Assembly: GCA_023525715.1 (NCBI GenBank)
Contig: CM042014.1
Span: 17,696,563-17,760,562, forward strand
Origin: Cichorium intybus
Taxonomy: Eukaryota; Streptophyta; Magnoliopsida; Asterales; Asteraceae
Direction: 5' to 3'
Length of the DNA stretch: 64,000 nt
The notes under the pieces are model-generated. The model saw nothing but the letters and a program-made list of their open reading frames with translations, made no database searches and was not told the origin of the DNA. How positions within the stretch are numbered: position 1 is the stretch's first letter; every line of letters starts with the position of its first letter. A program made the position numbers and the translations under genes. Positions 56,854 through 64,000 of the stretch are shown here, piece by piece.

Positions 56854-59563
56854 TGTGACATCCGCCTAAAATGGATTCGGGTCAACCCAACCCAATTGGA
56901 AATTTAATAAACCCTACTCGAGATTTCTCGATGCTAATAGGATCAAAACCCTTACACTACGATATAAATTGACGTTAATAACAATATAGCATAGTATAAC
57001 GTTATAACTATAATCAAATTAAATTATGATACCATATTAAAATCAAATCAAAGTATGATGCTCTAATTAAATTAAAATAATCAAACTTGAATGCTATAAT
57101 TAAACTTCAAATCAAAGTAGATTGTTATAATCAAATAATAACCTATCTTTTATAAAACTCTATTTTTATAAACTCTACATTAAATTTTATAAAACTCTTA
57201 TATTAATTAATATATTATATAAAAGATGCTTGTGTTAGTGGAAAATTATGAAGACCACCAAAAGTAAAAGTTTATTCCCATTGTCTCCCACTCACACATC
57301 CCATCATCTTTCCTTTCATTTTTCTCCCAACACATTATTCTCATCACCACTCAAACCATATCTATTCTTTCTCTCACTCTCAATCTCGAAATTCCTCCTA
57401 GAAATCTTTATATTTCAGCCAAGAACACTCCAATATACTCAAATCTTCATCCCTCTTGAAGCATTCATCAATGTATGTTGTTAAAAGTCTCAAATTCATG
57501 AATGAAACAAATTAAATCCATCAAACTATCTAAAACTCATTTTATGCATAAACCTGATTTTTCTCAGGATCCCATCAATAAAATAAGAAGTTCTGGAAAT
57601 TTTCAGAAAATAACTTATTTTTATTGAATTACTATAATTATTGCAATAAAATAGGGCAATAATTCACATAAAATACTTTTTGCAGTCAATAAATTCTGGG
57701 AAAATTTCGAAACAACCCATATATTGAGTAAAGTGGATTTATAAAGTTTTATGCATTTATATTACTGTTTGATGCTTATTTTGTATTTTATTTTGTTGTA
57801 GATAAATAAATTACAAAATATAGTTATGTATGTTAAAAACTAGATTTTATATTTTTCGCACCTTATTAACATTTTAAAGACTCCACGAAAAAATTTACAG
57901 ATTTTTTTAAGAACGTTTGATTATTTTTACTGATTTAATGATTATTTAATGGTTTAAATTGATAATAAACAGCTACACATGTCCAAAAATTATAAAACCA
58001 TATACGAATATCATATATAACATGTTAATCATAAATAAAAAGTCTAATGAATTTCTATTAATATTTTCCTGTTATTTATGATTTTATTGATTAGTTAATA
58101 ATGAAAAACATAAGAAATACTTCCCATAGTCCAAAATATTCAAAATATTTACAGTAGGCTCAATATAATGTTAGAAGACTATGGTTAATTTTCCAGAATT
58201 TTTGGGAATCATTTAATATTTTTCCCGAATTTTGTTGTGGTTTAATTATTAAAATACTAAATAAATATTAAAGCAGTTAAGAAAAATATGAAAATTTTAA
58301 AGTAATTACTATTTTATGAAATAATGATTTTCGGTTAATTTCAGAATGATTCATTACTGTTTAGTATTTAAAACCATTTTCCTAAGTATCTAAGCATGTA
58401 AAAATGCATTTTTATTGATTATTTCATATAAATAATTGTTTATAATATATAAAATCTGTAAATACTTATAATTTGACAAGTTATTATTTTAATAAGAAAT
58501 TATTAAAATCTTGCCTAAAGTGAAAATATAAATTAATTAAGCAAAGTAATTAATTCAATTTAAAATTCATCTAACCTATAAATACATTAATATTCAAAAC
58601 AAAATTTGATTATTGTTCTTTCATCTAATATAAGAATATGTGTCAAATTATTTTTATTAATACTCCATTCCCGTTTAGTAGTTCCTAAACCAAAACTATT
58701 AATTATAATAGGTTCCACGTCGTTTTGACCCGAGCCGTCTATCGTACAACACGCGTATTCCGTTTGGACTAATGTGAGTAATCTACCCCATATTTTATAA
58801 TTTTCAATACTTTTGGGATGTATCATGTGTTTTTAATATGTTTCAACTTCATTTTATTATTTTTTCACCATTGAGACATTGTTGGGACATTTATACATGA
58901 ATCATTATTTGTATAATTATTGTTTGTTTACGCTACATGTACTTGTAGTACATTACAATTTTTAGTCTAATCTCCATGACTATGCCCGTATTCTTGAGGT
59001 ACGTTATGGACAATAATAGCGCTATTGGGTTGACCACCCCGCCTTGGGACGCTAAGGTGATTGATTGCACGTGGTTGAGTGTGTATGATGATTAGATGCT
59101 CCATCCTATATATATACACATATATATGTATATATAGGGTGAGGACTTATTGTTGTTGTTATCATTTGTTAATCAATTTTTGATTTATAAACCGTTATCT
59201 CAATAATACTTGCTTGTCGACTTCCAAAGAAAACAAGTTTCAAATTATAAATATTTCAAACTCACAATTTTCTTTAATAAAACTAGATTACTCACCAACT
59301 CTCGTAGTTGACCTGTTTTTACCCATGATGCAAATTTGAAGAATGAAGTTGATGAAAAGTAGGGTATACCTTAGAAACCCACATGACTATTTAAATTTGA
59401 TGTAATAAATGTTGTTTGTATTTGAATTTATATTTGTATGTTGTGGATCTTGTTTGCCTACTTAGTACTTAATTGAATGTAATCATATTATAACATAGTT
59501 GTCATGAGACTTTGAACAATATATCACGCCTTGATCGATTCCGCCAAGGATCGGGGTGTGACA
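56854..59563 (+). repeat. 3' LTR of the 49550-59563 gypsy element
   Basis: 2710 bp, nearly identical to 49550-52309. It ends GGTGTGACA next to the GCGGG duplication. Confidence 0.95.
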
Positions 59564-59977
59564 GCGGGTGGTGGTAGGTATGGATACGGGTATTCGGGTG
59601 GAGACGAACCCGTAAGCAAGCTCGTAAACGTACAATTAGGCGAATAATTAACGCTAGATTCGCCTAACTGAAACCGGTTTGGGTTTGACGGTAGGGTGTT
59701 GGGATCGTTTTCCATTTTGGATGTAAGATAGTGGGTGATATTTGGATGTAAAAGATGTGAATTCGGTGTGTAATTTTATTGTGTAAATAATAGATGTAAA
59801 TATAGTATTTATATGAATTTTTTTTCTTTGCAGCCCAACTTTCACATTTTTGAAATCAAACGGTCATATGACCGCTCTCATGTGTGCTTGACATAACGTC
59901 CTCGGAACGCGGAGGCCACATAGTGGTGGAGGGGGGTGTTTGCCGCGTCTTCCCTGCTGAAGTGGTAGAACACGGTT

Positions 59978-59995
59978 GGGGGGGGGGGGGGGGGG
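59978..59995. repeat. G homopolymer of 18 bases
   Basis: An uninterrupted G run lies inside the right-hand end of the Harbinger-type unit. It could fold as a G-quadruplex or be an assembly artefact. Confidence 0.7.
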
Positions 59996-60005
59996 CGTCC
60001 CTCCA

Positions 60006-61744
60006 CACCCCTTAGTCTTAATATGTTGGTAAAGCTACCTGCCCAGGGTCAAATCTCACTGTGTGCACGTGGTGTTTTAATTTATTTTGCCAATTATTTA
60101 CATGTCCTACATCGATGCACTATAAGAAGGGTACTTCTGTTGTTCTTTTAACTCCCATGGGGGTCCAACATTGACATGTGAAAGAAACATAAGGCTGTTT
60201 CATTCTCTATATAAAGCTTTATCAAGGATGAAGGCTTGATTATGTTTCAAAAATCATATTTGATTTGCCCACTTCCTGAAAACTTGATCTAATGGTTGTA
60301 TCCAAGATATAAAAGTTATGCATATTTTGAGAACGACTACAAAAATATTCACACATTGTAGTGTCGCCAATCTAAAGGATTGCCTGACAGAAAAGAGGCA
60401 ACGAGATTGTTAGTTTGAGTAATTACAGAATAACAATAATAACTTGGATAATTGTTTGAATCGTGTATATATACTTTCCGAAATCTGTAATTCGACCCTA
60501 GCATGGGGTTCATGAATTCAAGATCTTGGGATAATCCAAGAAAAAAATTCTGATTACAAGCCTAATCAGAAATCGGAAACACAGAATACCTTGATGATTT
60601 GTGTTTTTGATGAGACAGAGCAATTGCATAGAAGAAAGTAGTTTTCACATTTGTTTCTAGTTTTTGCAACTCTATCTTCGTTATATATGAGGAAGACGGC
60701 GGTTTAGCATAGAAAACTGTCATCCAAACGAAAAAACGTAACCCTTGGGTATGTGTTCCAGAAAGTATAAACGGGTCCATCTTTCTATATAAAAAATAGG
60801 TTTCGGGTCGGAGCGCTGTCCGACATCCCGCAAGGGCGGCCCCTCGAACCCCCGTCAGGGCGCTGCCCCTCGAACCCTGCCAGGTGCACCATCCCTTGGA
60901 ACCCCATCTCCAAGGGCGTTGTCACCGGACCCATGTATTTCCGAGTCCAAATTTATCTAACCGAGTGTGTATTCCGAACCTTCTGTCTCAGAACGTAAAT
61001 TGGACTCGACGTATCTCAATAATAATACTGACTACACTAAAATTACCAACATGAATATTATGTTGTGACTAGTTTTTTCGCGATAGACACGTCCAACTCT
61101 ATGAGGGGAAATATCTTCCACTAATTTAACACTTTTATATTTTCCTTCTACTTCGCGGACAAAGTGTAACGTGCAACTAGCAAAATATTTGTCACGGATG
61201 AAGTGACGCACGATGTTAGCTACGGTTAAAAATACAATCACGTCATCGTATTGTCAGCAATACTTCTTCATCGTTTATACCATTCAAAGCTCATTATTCT
61301 AAATTTCATTTAATTTCTACATCACTATTTAATTTTATTTTTTTGATTAAAATAAAACATTTTATTAATTTAAAAAATTACATTAATTAAGAAAACGTTA
61401 TATTAATTAGACAAAACATTATGATGATTAAAAAACATCACATAAATTAAATAAAGCATCAATCTAAAAATCTTTTTATGAAATATTCTTCGTCGCTTCA
61501 AATGTCTCGAGATCTGGATCGGTTGACGATTTTAGAAGTTGTCAATCATGATATATTTATTGATCACGTTGTATAACCATATTTTTCTTGTTGTAATTTA
61601 AGATGTTGGTCAAATCTTTTGACTAAAATGTTCGCCGACTTTTGTTTAGTTGACGAGTACGTGGGGGCTTGCTTCCCTTTATCGTGTCTCATCGGTTAGG
61701 GTAGCGATTCTTCCGTTGGAATATCATCGCCATCTTCATTGAGG
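60006..61744. other. Intergenic, with GC-rich patch at about 60800-60930
   Basis: The GC patch repeats GCGCTGCCCCTCGAACCC-like units, a style seen in retrotransposon LTRs or leaders, but no LTR boundaries were found. No exon supported. Confidence 0.45.
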
Positions 61745-62044
61745 TCAATCGAGTTTTAAGCGTCGGAAATATAGTCGTTTGATTCTTACGTCCTTGGTCG
61801 TTTGAGCCCGAACCCGAATCCAAATCCGATGTTGCCAATGGAATAAATACTCATTTCCTCCCGTTTTTGCAACCTCCTGCGCTTTCAAGTGATCAAAAGG
61901 TTTTCTTTTTTGTCGCGCAAATTGTTCCAACGCAGTATTGGAAATGTTAAAATCGCTTTCGCCATTTTGATGTTGGTTGCTTAAGCTGTTGTAGATGGCA
62001 TGAATTTGGTACACGCCGCTCGCAAATTTCTCAATTTTCCACAC
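61745..62044 (-). pseudogene. Second relic of the PIF/Harbinger-type ORF1
   Basis: The frame encodes YQIHAIYNSLSNQHQNGESD, then FNISNTALEQFARQKRKPFD. It aligns with FNRIFDNLVNVRRSGENEF and NTFNTAMDQYARQVGKLFAH of the relic at 48800. The N-terminal SANT-like part and the nuclear C-terminus are gone. It is an older, more diverged copy. Confidence 0.5.
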
Positions 62045-62210
62045 AAGTTGTCGTTATTGCAATAAACCTATTGAGGACTTGTCTAAAACCAAGTGGTTCT
62101 AAGGGAGTCCAAACCGACAGACCGAAGCCGGTTACTATTTTTTACAACTTAGCGCTCTTGTGCCAATCTAAGATCGATCTCAAACAAAATCTAATCCGAT
62201 GTTGCCAATG

Positions 62211-63121
<911 letters not shown>

Positions 63122-63211
<90 letters not shown>
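63122..63211. repeat. (TA)n microsatellite, right part
   Basis: About 90 bp of TA repeats, probably the other half of the tract at 62213-62325 split by the insertion. Confidence 0.95.
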
Positions 63212-63216
<5 letters not shown>

Positions 63217-63279
63217 TGTTATGGTCTTTATCTCATAACTCTTAATATATAATATTTCAATGCTATAGCTTAATTTAAT

Positions 63280-63410
63280 TTGAAACGACAAAAAACCGAA
63301 ACGGAACCAATAAACACAGACGGAAACGATCGTGAGACCGTACTGGTCCAGACCGTTAACCGGACCTGTATCAATAAATACCGAAAAAACACGGACCATT
63401 TCGAAACCAA
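63280..63410. repeat. CCGAAAC/GACCGT-rich degenerate repeat
   Basis: AACCGAAACGGAACC and repeated GACCGT motifs resemble the repeat near 31130-31255. Boundaries not found. Confidence 0.3.
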
Positions 63411-63539
63411 TTTTTCTGCCGGACTAGCGAACATTGTGGATGCCATCCTTTATCAGTTAGGCTCAACAAAGCTAAGCTATAGGATATAGATTTTGAATGA
63501 ACCAAAAGTAAATAATAAGTTTTTAAAATACTTTCCCAT

Positions 63540-63719
63540 TTGTGGATTAATGCTAGGAAAAAGAAAGGTAGAAACTTAGTTTGGAGTCGATGGGTTAGTG
63601 ATCCGGTGTCTGAATTTGGTCATTCTAAGCTTTGATGTAATTGTACTCTGTTTCTTTTTCCGGGTTTGAGCTGCTTGCTCGCCCCTTATATAATTTTGCT
63701 GCTGTTCAAAAAAAAAAAA
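63540..63719 (+). mobile_element. LINE 3' end with poly(A)
   Basis: TTTGAGCTGCTTGCTCGCCC, then CTTATATAATTTTGCTGCTGTTC and an A run at about 63708-63719. This is the typical 3' UTR end of plant L1-type LINEs. It is 5'-truncated, and only RT-downstream traces (CFPICGLMLGKRKVETFGV-like) may be present upstream. Confidence 0.6.
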
Positions 63720-64000
63720 GTTTTTAAAGATAATATCTAATAATCTGATGATAGTTTTTATAGAAAATGTTTATTATTATAGTTACGTATGTTAATTGAA
63801 AACCTAGGATAGATATCTAGAATCTAGATGAGACATTTTACATAGACGTGTAGAAAAAGGTAACACTTTAACTTGCTTCGCTAATTTAAAGTTATATGTT
63901 CATTTTCAGCCACCAGGTTGTATTGAGGCCTTTTCATTAAAGCCAACCATATGTTATTACATTAAAGTTATTAAATTGACGTTTATATGCAATCTTCCTG
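63720..64000. other. AT-rich right edge, nothing recognised
   Basis: No exon or repeat boundary is visible. Confidence 0.5.

Larger units (their letters stand above)
49550..59563 (+). mobile_element. Young but defective Ty3-gypsy chromovirus-type element
   Basis: LTRs at 49550-52309 and 56854-59563 are bounded by TGTGACATCC and GGGGTGTGACA. The exact target duplication is GCGGG (49545-49549 and 59564-59568). Primer site and polypurine tract are in place. By eye the LTRs differ by about 15 substitutions plus a (TA)n length change, so insertion is recent. Yet gag is largely deleted, pol has three stops and the RT active site is mutated. The copy probably moved with enzymes supplied in trans. 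Confidence 0.95.
48800..59715 (-). pseudogene. PIF/Harbinger-type ORF1 (SANT/NAM-associated), split and with three stops
   Basis: The N-terminus (59715-59569) reads MENDPNTLPSNPNRFQLGES and a Pro/Tyr-rich tail. After the 10-kb gypsy insertion the frame resumes at about 49544 with PYQYPPFPQP, then IPWTQDEEVQLVKSWL, GLLEHILDHYHEAMGRGAY, KFNRIFDNLVNV and NTFNTAMDQYARQVGKLFAH, ending at TAA 48800. Trp-rich EEE-type starts and this C-terminal part are typical of plant proteins annotated as NAM-associated or GSTT3-like, which accompany Harbinger transposases as DNA-binding ORF1. Stops interrupt it before and inside the SANT-like part (about 49395, 49375 and 49192). No transposase is present. Confidence 0.6.
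48369..60005 (-). mobile_element. Probable non-autonomous PIF/Harbinger-type unit, split by a gypsy element
   Basis: A minus-strand ORF1-like pseudogene is flanked by AGGTGTG-CAAGACATCC near 48372 and, reverse complemented, AAGGGGTGTGGAGGGACGCC near 60015. These may be its degenerate ends. Excluding the gypsy insertion the unit would be about 1.6 kb. The end assignment is tentative and no 3-bp TSD was verified. Confidence 0.4.

Noticed and set aside
60800..60930. GC-rich patch considered as organellar DNA insertion
   Set aside because: No recognisable plastid or mitochondrial gene sequence; the repeat style fits a retrotransposon leader better.

Overview
This window is repeat-dense nuclear DNA of a flowering plant, probably a eudicot. 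The evidence is GT-AG introns, tRNA-Met-primed Ty3-gypsy and Ty1-copia elements, CACTA, hAT-, Mutator- and Stowaway-type elements, Helitron ends, and decayed fragments of plant nuclear genes. Repeat style and an Ulp1-associated gene type resemble Asteraceae (inference only). No RNA gene or CRISPR was seen, and no gene set forms a pathway. The layout is a record of transposition.

Left part (1-16 kb). A three-exon gene on the minus strand (1-2584, running off the left edge) encodes a Lys-rich, Ulp1/mobile-domain-type protein. Its first intron carries a repeat array and a perfect 63-bp inverted repeat. A LINE 3' fragment follows, then a very young Ty3-gypsy chromovirus (4940-13395, minus) with 1813-bp LTRs and a TATAC target duplication. 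Next is an intact single-exon OTU-type cysteine protease ORF (14843-15505, minus).

Middle part (16-38 kb). MITEs are followed by a graveyard of host gene fragments. A dynamin DRP5A-like fragment lacks its P-loop. From 24.7 kb an AAA-ATPase, a CCCH-zinc-finger-like coiled coil, a glycine-rich protein, a DUF632 protein, an NTPCR-like NTPase, a NudC-like, a CBS-CBS-PB1-like and a dymeclin-like fragment lie in one orientation. They are punctuated by three related Helitron 3' ends (hairpin plus CTAG) at 26420, 29910 and 37837. Two exons are chimeric (NudC/CBS and CBS/dymeclin), which fits gene capture by Helitrons.

Right part (38-64 kb). An unrecognised ORF that may be an endogenised negative-strand RNA virus nucleocapsid-like gene is split by a non-autonomous CACTA element (38787-41749), which itself holds a 484-bp hAT MITE. 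A Ty1-copia element (42814-47918, plus) shows LTR-adjacent identity extending about 225 bp past both LTRs. A decayed PIF/Harbinger-type ORF1 unit is split by a young but multiply defective Ty3-gypsy element (49550-59563, TSD GCGGG). Near the right edge a foldback element sits inside a (TA)n microsatellite, and a LINE 3' end closes the window.

The only plausibly intact host-type ORFs are the partial gene at the left edge and the OTU ORF. Both belong to families often carried by Mutator-like elements.
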